A stretch of 21,322 nt of DNA from a virus, in IMG/VR virus record IMGVR_UViG_3300011115_000652, positions 1 to 21,322 of that record; one strand, written 5' to 3'. How positions within the stretch are numbered: the first letter of the stretch is position 1; every line of letters starts with the position of its first letter. Position numbers and translations under genes: made by a program. A model generated the notes under the pieces. That model saw only the letters and a program-made list of their open reading frames with translations, ran no database searches and was not told the DNA's origin. Below, one piece after another: positions 14,148 through 21,122 of the stretch.

Positions 14148-15980
14148 ATGGCCACCCTTACGACGACGATTAATTATTCGGAACCCGCCGGGTCGATTAT
14201 CGCCTCCCTTGGTACCCCTGGTCCAGCCGGTCCTGGCGTACCTCCAGGCGGCAGCGCCAACCAGATTTTGGCCAAGATTGACGGGGTTTCCTATAATACC
14301 GAATGGGTAAACCCCCAGGATATCGCCGCGGTTTGGGGACAGATTACCGGCAATATTGCCAATCAGTCCGATCTCCAAAGCGCCTTGGACGCCAAGCTGG
14401 ACAGCTCGACCGCGGCCTCGACGTATCTACCACTTGCCGGGGGTATCATTACGGGAGATATCCAATCAAACAACGGATCGGGTTATCGGGCTTACGACGG
14501 CGCTTTGAATACGTCGGTATTAACCCCGGCGTACCTCCAATTTAATAAAAGCGGGATTCCTGGTGGCGCTTTAACGGTTGAATGGGACGGCATTACATTT
14601 GCAACCGGCAAGCAAACGGTCGCCTACCCTGGTACGGTTATTCTCGACGGGTATGCGACCGAATCCTGGGTAAACCTCCAGCTCGGTTCGTACCTTACGA
14701 TCTCCTCGGCCTCGGCAACGTATTACCCCCTAACCAACCCGGCGGGATATATTACCCTTTCGGCGCTTGCGGGATATGCGACCGAATCCTGGGTTACGGG
14801 CCAAGGGTACCTTACCGCGTCGGACGCCGCCGCGACGTATTACCCCCTAACCAATCCCTCCGGCTTTATTGCCGACGCCCCGGCCGATGGTACGACCTAC
14901 GGACGAAAAGACGGCGCTTGGTCCGCGGTTGTCAGCTCGGTCGCCTGGGGTTCGATCACCGGGGACCTGGCCAATCAGTACGATCTTCAGGGGGCGCTCG
15001 ACGCCAAATACGATGCAAGTAACCCCGCAGGATTTATTACGTCCGCGGCGCTTGCAGGGTATGCTACGGAATCTTGGGTATCGTCGCAGGGATATCTAAC
15101 CAGCGGGGACCTTTCTGGATATGCAACCGAATCTTGGGTATCGTCCCAGGATTATCTCCAATCCTCAACCGCAGCGACTACTTATCAAACCCTTGCGGGA
15201 ATGGTCAATTATGCTGCGTTAGGCGGGGCATCGTTTACGGGATTGGTGCTTACCAAGGCGTCTAATGGGGCCGGTGCCGGTTTTCGGATTCCGATTGGTA
15301 CGGCCCCAAGCTCCCCGGTATTGGGCGATATTTGGAATTCTGGATCAGCGCTTACGGTTCGTTTTGGGGCATCTACCGAAACAATCGCAAATCAATCTTG
15401 GGTAACTTCCCAGGGGTATATTACGTCGTCGGCGCTTACCCCTTACGCCCTTCTTTCGGGGGCGACGTTTACGGGCAAGATTAATGCGGCCGCGTCAAAT
15501 GCAGGATCGGCGGGCCTAAACCTGGGCGCAGGAACCGCGCCGACCTCACCGCTTCCGGGCGACGTTTGGACCGCGGCCAATACGGATACCCTCCGTTATC
15601 GTGCGCCTCTTACCAATCAAACGTTCGACGTTGCCGTCCGAAATGCGACCAATACGTTTAGCTCTCCCAACATAATTGATACGACGGCGACGACCGCCGC
15701 CCTCCGCGTTACCCAAAAAGGCACCGGGAACGCAATCGAGATCGAGGACAGCACGACCCCGGACGCAACCAGGTTCGTCGTCGATCAATTCGGCAAGGTC
15801 GGTATTGGCGTCGCCCCCGATGCCACGGCGGCCATTAAGATCGACGGCAACGGTATGTCCTTTAACGGGTTGGTCTTTAATCCTACGGCGACCGCTGCCC
15901 ATACCGGCGGTACGGATACCCTCGACCTCCTGGTTACGATTAACGGTACCGCGTACCGTATCGGCCTACGCCCAGCTTAA
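14148..15980 (+). CDS. Tail fibre protein with repeated YATESWV motifs
   Basis: Receptor-binding fibre, 610 residues. Near residues 24 to 36 a short collagen-like stretch (GTPGPAGPGVPPGG) leads into ANQILAKIDGVSYNTEWVNP, a linker very common in phage fibres. Two WGxITGxxANQxDLQxALDAK units follow (about residues 62 to 83 and 266 to 287). Four copies of YATESWV plus a fifth degenerate NQSWVTSQGY lie between residues about 168 and 430, and two TFTGKI/SFTGLV-type units (about 361 and 440). The C-terminus is beta-rich (ALRVTQKGTGNAIEIEDS, KVGIGVAPDATAAIKIDG) and ends RIGLRPA. Such short repeats build trimeric beta-helical or triple-helical shafts. No S74 self-cleaving chaperone is visible, so folding help may come from another protein. 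The start abuts the previous stop. Confidence 0.88.
   Translation: MATLTTTINYSEPAGSIIASLGTPGPAGPGVPPGGSANQILAKIDGVSYNTEWVNPQDIAAVWGQITGNIANQSDLQSALDAKLDSSTAASTYLPLAGGIITGDIQSNNGSGYRAYDGALNTSVLTPAYLQFNKSGIPGGALTVEWDGITFATGKQTVAYPGTVILDGYATESWVNLQLGSYLTISSASATYYPLTNPAGYITLSALAGYATESWVTGQGYLTASDAAATYYPLTNPSGFIADAPADGTTYGRKDGAWSAVVSSVAWGSITGDLANQYDLQGALDAKYDASNPAGFITSAALAGYATESWVSSQGYLTSGDLSGYATESWVSSQDYLQSSTAATTYQTLAGMVNYAALGGASFTGLVLTKASNGAGAGFRIPIGTAPSSPVLGDIWNSGSALTVRFGASTETIANQSWVTSQGYITSSALTPYALLSGATFTGKINAAASNAGSAGLNLGAGTAPTSPLPGDVWTAANTDTLRYRAPLTNQTFDVAVRNATNTFSSPNIIDTTATTAALRVTQKGTGNAIEIEDSTTPDATRFVVDQFGKVGIGVAPDATAAIKIDGNGMSFNGLVFNPTATAAHTGGTDTLDLLVTINGTAYRIGLRPA
14649..15432 (+). repeat. 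Imperfect repeats within the fibre gene
   Basis: The phrase GGxTATGCxACxGAATCxTGGGT occurs at about 14650, 14772, 15059 and 15119, with a shortened relative at about 15388. Copies at 15059 and 15119 share a further TATCGTC(G/C)CAGGA. They encode the YATESWV motifs. Spacing is uneven, pointing to duplication plus insertion rather than simple tandem copying. Variation in copy number would lengthen or shorten the fibre. Confidence 0.75.
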
Positions 15981-15981
15981 T

Positions 15982-16089
15982 ATGATTACCGCCCTTATCG
16001 CCTTTTCCCTTGGGTTCGCCTCCGGCGTCTACCGCGACGTTATCGCCGAAAAGGCCAAGGCCCTCTTTATCAAGTATTCGGGCAAGTAA
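15982..16089 (+). CDS. 35-residue single-pass membrane protein
   Basis: Starts at ATG 15982, one base after the fibre stop; ends 3 bases before the lipoprotein start. The sequence has an N-terminal hydrophobic helix (MITALIAFSLGFASGVY) followed by a charged cytoplasmic-type tail rich in Lys and ending KYSGK. Such micro-proteins at the start of lysis cassettes act as holin or antiholin helpers, but nothing in the sequence proves this. Tight spacing on both sides argues that it is a real gene and not a chance frame. No homologous family is recognised. Confidence 0.55.
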   Translation: MITALIAFSLGFASGVYRDVIAEKAKALFIKYSGK

Positions 16090-16092
16090 CCG

Positions 16093-16869
16093 ATGCGCCC
16101 CCTCCTGGCCCTCGTTTGCGTTGCGTTGGCCGGTTGCGCCACGCCCAAGAAGGACCCGGAACCGCCCGTCGTCGTCCAGGCCGCCGCGTCCCAAGGCGCC
16201 TTGCAAACGGTAGGCGAGAAGATCGACCAATCGGATTCCCGCGTGGCCGCCGCCGTGGCCGTGGTCGTCGAGAATAAGGACAAGCCCGCCGTGGTCGAGG
16301 CCGAGGGTAAGCTGGCCCTTTCCTATTTACCCGCCCCGACATCCGGCGATCTGGCATACGCCCGCCAACGTGCCGCCGCCCAAGACGCAAAGGCGTACGC
16401 CGACCAAATGGCCTTTGCCAAGGGGTTCCTGGCCAAGATTGATGCCGAATGGGCCGCCGCCGAGGCCCAATCCAAGCGCAACGCCGCCGACCTGGCTGCC
16501 GCCTTAACCAAGGTTAATCAGCTGGAGGCCAAGGTCCGTACGGTCCAGCAGGAGGCCGACGAGCGTATCCGTAAGATCGAGGCCGAGGCGTCCCGCAATA
16601 TCTGGACCCTAACCGCCGCGGGGTTGGCAATCGCCGGGGCCGCCGCATCGGCGTTCCTGGGGTTCCGTACCGGCGGTGTCCTCCTCGTATGCGCCGCCTT
16701 TTGCGGGGCCGTCCCTCATATCTACGGGTCCGCTTTTTTCCCTTGGGTTGCGGGGTTTACCCTGGCCGCCGCCGCGGGCCTTGGCCTATGGCGCCTTTAC
16801 GATTACGTCCGCGATCTTAACGCCGAGAAGGACGGCGACCGTTCCACCGATGGGCCTCCGTCGTCCTAA
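16093..16869 (+). CDS. Lipoprotein with coiled coil and three membrane helices
   Basis: A 258-residue protein of an unusual build. The N-terminus MRPLLALVCVALAGC is a lipoprotein signal with the lipobox LAGC and Cys15 as the lipidated residue. A Pro/Val-rich linker follows, then a coiled-coil region (about residues 95 to 168). The C-terminal third has three hydrophobic helices (about 170 to 190, 193 to 212 and 216 to 235) and a charged tail ending DGPPSS. Lipid anchor, coiled coil and membrane helices in one chain recall a fused (unimolecular) spanin, or a superinfection-exclusion or lysis-control protein. The organisation differs from classic spanins, which have one membrane helix. Position between fibre and holin supports lysis. 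It overlaps the next gene by 20 bases. Confidence 0.55.
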   Translation: MRPLLALVCVALAGCATPKKDPEPPVVVQAAASQGALQTVGEKIDQSDSRVAAAVAVVVENKDKPAVVEAEGKLALSYLPAPTSGDLAYARQRAAAQDAKAYADQMAFAKGFLAKIDAEWAAAEAQSKRNAADLAAALTKVNQLEAKVRTVQQEADERIRKIEAEASRNIWTLTAAGLAIAGAAASAFLGFRTGGVLLVCAAFCGAVPHIYGSAFFPWVAGFTLAAAAGLGLWRLYDYVRDLNAEKDGDRSTDGPPSS

Positions 16870-17137
16870 AGTTATCGTCCGAAAGCTCGGGCGAGAGGGC
16901 GCTTGGGGCCAATGTCATTACGACCCGGCCGCCCCGACCGTGGAAATCGACCCCCGCCTCGGGGCCAAACGCCGGTTGGAGGTCCTCGTCCACGAGGCCG
17001 TCCATTTGTTTTTCGGTCCCGATCTTCCCGAGGCCAAGGTAGACGCAGCGGGTAAATATATCCGCGACGTCCTTTGGTCGCAAAATTACCGCCAGGTCCT
17101 TCTGGAAGCTAACGCCAAACCTCCGCGTATTTCGTGA
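16850..17137 (+). CDS. Mini HExxH protein (putative zinc metallopeptidase)
   Basis: A 95-residue protein; I start it at ATG 16850, inside the end of the lipoprotein gene. Residues 48 to 52 read HEAVH, matching HExxH, the zinc-binding catalytic motif of gluzincin-type metallopeptidases; the preceding part (EVLVHEAVHLFF) has the hydrophobic helix pattern of such sites. A third ligand could be Glu60 or Asp63 (LPEAKVDAAG). At 95 residues it is far shorter than usual zincins, so it may be a minimal SprT/ImmA-like fold or have lost activity. It lies in the lysis cluster, but a role in lysis, anti-repressor cleavage or host-protein removal cannot be told apart. Its stop overlaps the GTG start of the holin gene (GTGA). 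Confidence 0.6.
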   Translation: MGLRRPKVIVRKLGREGAWGQCHYDPAAPTVEIDPRLGAKRRLEVLVHEAVHLFFGPDLPEAKVDAAGKYIRDVLWSQNYRQVLLEANAKPPRIS

Positions 17138-17511
17138 GCGCCTCGCCTATCAATCCCGACGACGTCCCCCAGGAGGTAAAGGACGGCCTCGTCGCCTCCG
17201 TCCTCGGCGGCCTTGCTATGGCCGGACGTTTGCTCCTATCCGAAACGCCGGTATCGGCGGGTTGGGTTACCCGTCGAATCCTCGCCGCGGCGATCACCGC
17301 CCTATTCGTCGGATTCTACGCCCAAGATAATATTACGTCGGTCGCCTTACGATATTCCGTTGTCGGCGCATCGGGGTATGCGGCCCCGGAATGTCTCGAC
17401 GCCCTTTTACGTTTCATCCGCAAGCGGGCCGAGAAAGAGGTCGGCAAGATCGGGGGAAAGACATTGGAGAAAAAACCGAATGCGAAACGAGGAGCAAAAA
17501 AGAAACGGTGA
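17134..17511 (+). CDS. Holin (three membrane helices, basic tail)
   Basis: Inner-membrane hole-forming protein that times lysis. The product is 125 residues, starting at GTG 17134, which overlaps the previous stop by 4 bases. Three hydrophobic segments are visible: about 18 to 36 (GLVASVLGGLAMAGRLLLS), 46 to 63 (RRILAAAITALFVGFYA) and 68 to 86 (TSVALRYSVVGASGYAA). They are followed by a strongly basic C-terminus (RKRAEKEVGKIGG, KKPNAKRGAKKKR), a hallmark of holins. It resembles LydA-type holins. The endolysin is not visible in the window and may be elsewhere or of an unfamiliar type. Neighbours on both sides are membrane or lysis candidates. Confidence 0.75.
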   Translation: MSASPINPDDVPQEVKDGLVASVLGGLAMAGRLLLSETPVSAGWVTRRILAAAITALFVGFYAQDNITSVALRYSVVGASGYAAPECLDALLRFIRKRAEKEVGKIGGKTLEKKPNAKRGAKKKR

Positions 17512-17803
17512 TCGAAACCTTTTGGTCGTCGTCCTGGTCGTCGTCGCATCGGCGGCGGTCGTCGCGGTAACGACCTCCTGGATTTGCTCGTACGTCCTCG
17601 ACGGGTTCGCCTCGTCCAATACGATGGTCCTTCTTATAACGGACGCGGGTTTAAAATCGGACGACGTTAAATTGGAACGCCAGCTTACGACGGCGACGAT
17701 TGCCTTGCGGAATTGTCGGGACCTTGCGATGGCCCTGGCGGTCGGTTGCGGTATAGTCGGGTTGGCTGCGGGTTGGCGTAGATACCGGCGTCGGGCGGTA
17801 TAG
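17480..17803 (+). CDS. Two-helix membrane protein overlapping the holin (putative antiholin)
   Basis: A 107-residue protein, ATG 17480, overlapping the holin gene end by 32 bases in another frame. A GGAGA about 9 bases upstream may serve as a ribosome-binding site. Membrane segments: about residues 13 to 33 (NLLVVVLVVVASAAVVAVTT) and 80 to 98 (DLAMALAVGCGIVGLAAGW), with a soluble loop between and a basic end (RRYRRRAV). Membrane proteins that overlap holin genes are often antiholins or Rz/Rz1-like partners. It has no lipobox and its middle loop is short, so antiholin is the better guess. The stop is TAG. Confidence 0.55.
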   Translation: MRNEEQKRNGDRNLLVVVLVVVASAAVVAVTTSWICSYVLDGFASSNTMVLLITDAGLKSDDVKLERQLTTATIALRNCRDLAMALAVGCGIVGLAAGWRRYRRRAV

Positions 17804-17863
17804 TATATAGAGGAGGCGCAAGATCGGTTGCGGTATCGTCCGCCCGGATTGTGCGTATTTGCT

Positions 17864-17887
17864 GGGGTTTTCGTATGAAAATACCCC
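17864..17887 (+). terminator. Hairpin after the lysis cluster, possible terminator
   Basis: GGGGTTTTC (17864 to 17872) pairs with GAAAA..CCCC (17877 to 17887) with a TA bulge and a GTAT loop. T-rich sequence follows only after CCTGCA, so it is an imperfect terminator. It lies between the lysis genes and the promoter of the next block, where a terminator would be expected. Confidence 0.4.
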
Positions 17888-17893
17888 CCTGCA

Positions 17894-17922
17894 TTTATTT
17901 TGCAAATTACTCTTGTCATAAT
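17894..17922 (+). promoter_or_regulatory. Promoter candidate for the second gene block
   Basis: CATAAT (17917 to 17922) preceded by TG one base upstream makes an extended -10 element. The matching -35 place holds only TTTATT. The heptamer TGCAAAT occurs at 17901 to 17907 and again at 17922 to 17928, 21 bases apart, so both copies face the same side of the helix and flank the -10 element: a likely operator pair. The A/T-rich composition differs sharply from the surroundings. An AAGAGGAG lies 17 bases before ATG 17965, too far for normal ribosome placement. Confidence 0.45.
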
Positions 17923-17964
17923 GCAAATCACTCCCCATACAAGAGGAGTACCCAATAACTACAT

Positions 17965-18510
17965 ATGAACACGCCCAATACCAAGACCACCGTCCCCCGC
18001 CTCGCCCTTAAGGGTTTCAAAACCGTCCGCTGGATGTCCGAGGAAACGATCTGCTTCACCGCAACGCTCCTCCTCGACGGCAAGCCGGTCGCCGTCGCCT
18101 CTAACGAGGGCCACGGCGGTTCGACGTTCCTCCACTACTCCAATAAGGACGCCGAGGCCGTCGTCGATTCCATCGCCGCGTCCCTTGAACCCGCCGAATA
18201 CGGTTGGGGTTTCCTCAATCAGTACGGCAAAAAGCTTTCGGCTGCCGACGTGGTCGATATCCTCGTCGAGATCGAGGACAAGAAGAAGGGCCTCGAAAAA
18301 CTCCTTAAGAAGATGCGCAAGGCGGGCGTCGAATGCCTCGCCTACATTACCAAGGGAGCAAAATCCGGGGAGTATCGGGCGTACCGCAAGGGGGCCGTTA
18401 ACGACCTCAACCGCCAGAAATATATCGACGCCGTCAAGGCCAAGCCCGATTTCCAGGCGTTCGTCGCCGACCTTACCGACGCCGAAATCCTCGCCCATTT
18501 CGCCGCCTAA
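17965..18510 (+). CDS. Unknown protein, first gene of the second block
   Basis: A 181-residue protein, ATG 17965. N-terminal half: basic start, then SEETICFTATLLLDGKPVAVASNEGHGGSTFLHY (residues about 25 to 58), a beta-rich pattern seen in a family of small phage and plasmid proteins without known function. C-terminal half: helical and Lys/Glu-rich (DILVEIEDKKKGLEKLLKKM), ending in ADLTDAEILAHFAA. Codons end in C more freely, also before A, unlike terL; together with the capsid gene this suggests high expression. It is the first gene after the promoter candidate, hence probably expressed early or constitutively. No catalytic motif, signal or membrane helix. Confidence 0.6.
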   Translation: MNTPNTKTTVPRLALKGFKTVRWMSEETICFTATLLLDGKPVAVASNEGHGGSTFLHYSNKDAEAVVDSIAASLEPAEYGWGFLNQYGKKLSAADVVDILVEIEDKKKGLEKLLKKMRKAGVECLAYITKGAKSGEYRAYRKGAVNDLNRQKYIDAVKAKPDFQAFVADLTDAEILAHFAA

Positions 18511-18543
18511 TCCCAACCGATCACAACCCAAACAAACCATCCT

Positions 18544-18783
18544 ATGGACCCGAACCCCAAGACCCCCGCCAACCTGGCGGCCTCTAACCGCCTCGCCCGT
18601 CGCCGCGAGGAGCGCCTCCGCAAGGAGGCCCAGGTCGCCGCCCTTCACGCCGCCCGTCTCGCCCGTAACGAGGCGGTCCGAGAGTACCGCAAGGCCAAGG
18701 CCAACGGAACCCTCCCTCCGGCCACTCCCCCTAACGAAATCCCCGACGTTGGCGGTTACGATAACAACGGGAACCTCCTCTAA
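18544..18783 (+). CDS. Small basic protein of unknown function
   Basis: A 79-residue protein after a leader with one G in 33 bases. Residues 13 to 52 form a long, Arg/Lys/Ala-rich helix (ASNRLARRREERLRKEAQVA and on) that could bind nucleic acid or form a coiled coil; the C-terminal 25 residues are Pro-rich and end DNNGNLL. The basic helix plus disordered tail recalls small phage proteins that act on host RNA polymerase or RNA, but there is no recognisable family. Its neighbours have the same start context (CCTATG), suggesting one polycistronic unit. Confidence 0.5.
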   Translation: MDPNPKTPANLAASNRLARRREERLRKEAQVAALHAARLARNEAVREYRKAKANGTLPPATPPNEIPDVGGYDNNGNLL

Positions 18784-18787
18784 TCCT

Positions 18788-19021
18788 ATGGCCCTCCAAC
18801 CCAAAAAGCTAACCGACCAGGAAATCGCCGAAATCGCCGAGGAGGCGCTTCACGCGGCCTTTTCCCTTATCGCCGAACGCCTCGACCCCGACGCCCGCCA
18901 CGACCTTGGCGGTTATTACGGGTATCATATGGAAACCTATGTTGATCGAATCCAGGAGGACCTCGATAGGGCCGTCCGATGGGGCCAGGCCCACGTCAAC
19001 GGCGAAACCCCCGAATCCTAA
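18788..19021 (+). CDS. Small acidic helical protein of unknown function
   Basis: A 77-residue protein, ATG 18788, 4 bases after the previous stop (TAATCCTATG). Helices are predicted for residues 8 to 31 (LTDQEIAEIAEEALHAAFSL and on) and 50 to 70 (METYVDRIQEDLDRAVRWGQ). The acidic N-terminal helix contrasts with the basic protein encoded just before, so the two may interact (inference only). The frame continues far upstream in phase, but the tight spacing and start context favour 18788. No family recognised. Confidence 0.5.
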   Translation: MALQPKKLTDQEIAEIAEEALHAAFSLIAERLDPDARHDLGGYYGYHMETYVDRIQEDLDRAVRWGQAHVNGETPES

Positions 19022-19025
19022 CCCT

Positions 19026-19133
19026 ATGCCCATCGCATTTACCGACGCGGACCTCCGCGATTTCCTCGACGTGGCCCTCGCCCCGTTCCTCCTCCTCGCC
19101 TTGGTCTACCTGTTCCGAAAGGCGACCAAGTAA
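19026..19133 (+). CDS. 35-residue single-pass membrane protein
   Basis: ATG 19026, 4 bases after the previous stop, CCCTATG context. The sequence is an acidic amphipathic start (MPIAFTDADLRDFLD) followed by a hydrophobic helix (VALAPFLLLALVYLF) and a basic end (RKATK): negative outside or at the surface, positive inside. It is the second 35-residue membrane micro-protein in the window; the two have no visible sequence relation. A role in membrane stress, superinfection exclusion or host takeover is possible but unsupported. Confidence 0.45.
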   Translation: MPIAFTDADLRDFLDVALAPFLLLALVYLFRKATK

Positions 19134-19214
19134 TCCGACCGACATATCCGGCGCAGGGGTTGATTTTCATTTGGCCCGCTGCGTCGGTATTGTCCAAATC
19201 ATATGCCTATACCT

Positions 19215-20843
19215 ATGCGTTACATATCCGTTTGCTCGGGAATGGAGGCGGCGACCGTCGCCTGACACCCCCTGGGTTGGACCCCCATCGCCTTTTCCGA
19301 GATCGAACCTTTCCCCTCCGCACTCCTAAAACACAAATACCCAAATATCCCTAATTATGGCGACCTCACAAAATTCGACGAATGGCCCGTTTCAAATGGA
19401 GATGTGGACCTCATCGTCGGCGGGACACCCTGCCAAGCTTGGTCCGTCGCCGGTAAGCGGTTGGGCCTCGACGATCCTCGGGGCCGCGTCGCCCTCGCAT
19501 ATGCTGGCCTTATTGAAAAACTCCGACCCAAATGGATTGTTTGGGAAAACGTGCCAGGCGTCTATTCAGCAGGGAAGCCCGGAGGATCCGATTTCGCCGC
19601 CTTTGTCGGGACGTTGGTTAAACTCGGGTATCATATCGCCTACCGAACGCTTAACGCTGAATACTTCGGAGTCCCGCAGCGACGCCGTCGATGCATACTT
19701 GTCGGATATCTTGGAGATTGGCGACCTGCCGCGGCGGTACTTTTTGAGTCCGAAAGCTTGCGCAGGGATATTGAGAAGGGCCGAAAGAAGGGGCAAGGCG
19801 TTGCCAACGGCCCTCAAGGCGGCGTTGGTCCAGGCGTCGAACAATCAAAAGGATTAAACACCGTATGCGCCACCGGCGATACGACCCATTCCCTAACGGC
19901 CTCGCATCGGGGTTCCGAGGACGGGACGGGTCGAGGTACGCCGATTGTTTGCGCCACGGGTTCGACGACCCACGCCTTAACCGCCTCGTCGAACAAGGGG
20001 GCCACCGAGGATGGGACGGGTCGAGGTACCCCTATCGTTATAGATCGGGCGGCGTTCAACCAGGGGGTTAACGCCCAATACGAACCGCATATCGGCGAAT
20101 CCGAGACAATGGATACCCTTATTTCCAAAGGCCCCCACGCGGTCGGCGTACCTATGCCAATCCCAATCCAAGACGGTCGAGATATTGAAAAGAAGCAAAA
20201 CGGCCTTGGGATTGGCCAACCTGGAGATCCGTCTTATACGATTGATACGACCGGGGCGCAAGCTGCCGCAATTCCTTTCCGCAAATCCAAGAGGGCGGCG
20301 ACCGATAAGGACGACGAAACTTGGGTCGAGGCCGACAAGGCGAATACCCTTAACCTTTTCGATCTCGGCGACACGCGGACGACCCACGCCATCGTCGAAC
20401 CCGTCGCATTCCAACCTGGAAACCTAATGCGTCGGGCCGGTTCCGATCCATCGACCGAGGTTTTTCCGACGGTCGAATGCGACACCGGCGACCAATCGCC
20501 CCACGTTGCGTACCCTATGGCGTTCGACGCCTATAACCAAACGGTTTCCGATACGGCCCAAACAATCAATTCCGCCAGGACGGGGATTCAGCACGTCGGC
20601 GGCGTATTAAACCCGGCCCACGCTATGGCCGTCCGACGCCTTACGCCGGAGGAATGCGAGGCCCTCCAAGGGTTCCCCAAGGGATATTCCCGTATCCCGT
20701 GGAAAGGCAAACCCGCCGAGGAATGCCCCGACGGCCCGCGTTACAAAGCTTGCGGCAATTCTATGGCCGTCCCCGTTATGCGCTGGGTCGGCGAACGCAT
20801 CGCCGAGGTTGAGAAACTCCTTTCCGAACAAGCCAAACCCTAA
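19215..20843 (+). CDS. C5-cytosine DNA methyltransferase, interrupted by an in-frame UGA
   Basis: Transfers methyl from S-adenosylmethionine to C5 of cytosine, usually to protect phage DNA from restriction. Reading from ATG 19215: motif I region (ISVCSGMEAATVA, then UGA at codon 17), motif II (SEIEPFPSALLKHKYPNIP), motif IV with catalytic Cys73 (GGTPCQAWS), motif VI (ENV, 111 to 113), motif VIII (QRRRR, 155 to 159), a long specificity part with two CATGxTTH units, motif IX (RRLTPEECEALQGFP) and motif X (GNSM, 514 to 517). The frame is unbroken except for the UGA. Without it, translation from GTG 19404 gives 479 residues that lack the cofactor motif. Relatives that I know have Trp at this place (VAWHPLGW). 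Possibilities: nonsense mutation, read-through, sequencing error. Confidence 0.85.
19263..19265 (+). other. In-frame UGA codon in methyltransferase motif I
   Basis: TGA at codon 17 of the frame from ATG 19215. It is followed by C (UGAC), a context known to be leaky. Elsewhere in the window UGA ends genes normally (6036, 9664, 13796, 17135, 17509) and Trp is TGG throughout, so general reassignment of UGA to Trp is not supported. Confidence 0.85.
19863..20036 (+). repeat. Imperfect tandem duplication in the methyltransferase specificity region
   Basis: Unit 1 (19863 to 19946, 28 codons) and unit 2 (19947 to 20036, 30 codons) both encode VCATGxTTHxLTAS followed by EDGTGRGTPI. The units differ at many third positions, so the duplication is old. 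Such units are common in this phage methyltransferase family and are part of its variable, non-catalytic region. Confidence 0.7.
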
Positions 20844-20861
20844 TCCTAAACCAATAATCCT

Positions 20862-21122
20862 ATGGGCAAACTCCCTACCATTCACCGCCTCAACGCGGGC
20901 GATCATAAGCAAATCAAACTAACCCAACCGATTTGCGATTACCGGGCCAGAAAGATCGAGGCCCTCCTGCCGCAGCTTCTCGCCCTTAACGCCGCTGAAA
21001 AGACCCAGGTGGACGCCGCAACCCTCCTCGGCCTTTCGGTAAATACCCTCCGTAATTACCTCCGCGTTACCCGCATCGAATGGCGCAACGTCCGCAAGTA
21101 TACCGTCAACCGTATCCGATAA
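20862..21122 (+). CDS. Small helix-turn-helix DNA-binding protein
   Basis: An 86-residue basic protein after an 18-base leader with no G. Residues about 49 to 69 (QVDAATLLGLSVNTLRNYLR) fit a helix-turn-helix: a first helix, the LGLS turn, and a recognition helix NTLRNYLRV. The N-terminus is basic and the C-terminus ends in KYTVNRIR. Size and motif suggest a transcription regulator of the phage, perhaps of this gene block, or a replication-linked factor. There is no dimerisation or effector domain. Start choice is clear since no other ATG in phase lies upstream. Confidence 0.6.
   Translation: MGKLPTIHRLNAGDHKQIKLTQPICDYRARKIEALLPQLLALNAAEKTQVDAATLLGLSVNTLRNYLRVTRIEWRNVRKYTVNRIR

Noticed and set aside
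16234-16246. Sixth, degenerate copy of the 15-base element (GATTCCCGCGTGG)
   Set aside because: It lies deep inside the lipoprotein coding region, is not before a start codon and has mismatches; best explained as coding for Asp-Ser-Arg-Val by chance.
18185-19021. Long 278-residue frame across three small genes
   Set aside because: Only its last 77 codons have protein-like composition and a matching start context; the first part is an Arg/Ser/Pro-rich shadow of the two upstream genes.
19263-19265. Genetic code with UGA read as Trp across the phage
   Set aside because: UGA ends at least five genes at sensible positions (6036, 9664, 13796, 17135, 17509), Trp is TGG everywhere else, and no other gene has an internal UGA.
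19357-19857. 166-residue frame inside the methyltransferase
   Set aside because: It overlaps the methyltransferase motifs IV to VIII in another phase and shows no motif of its own.
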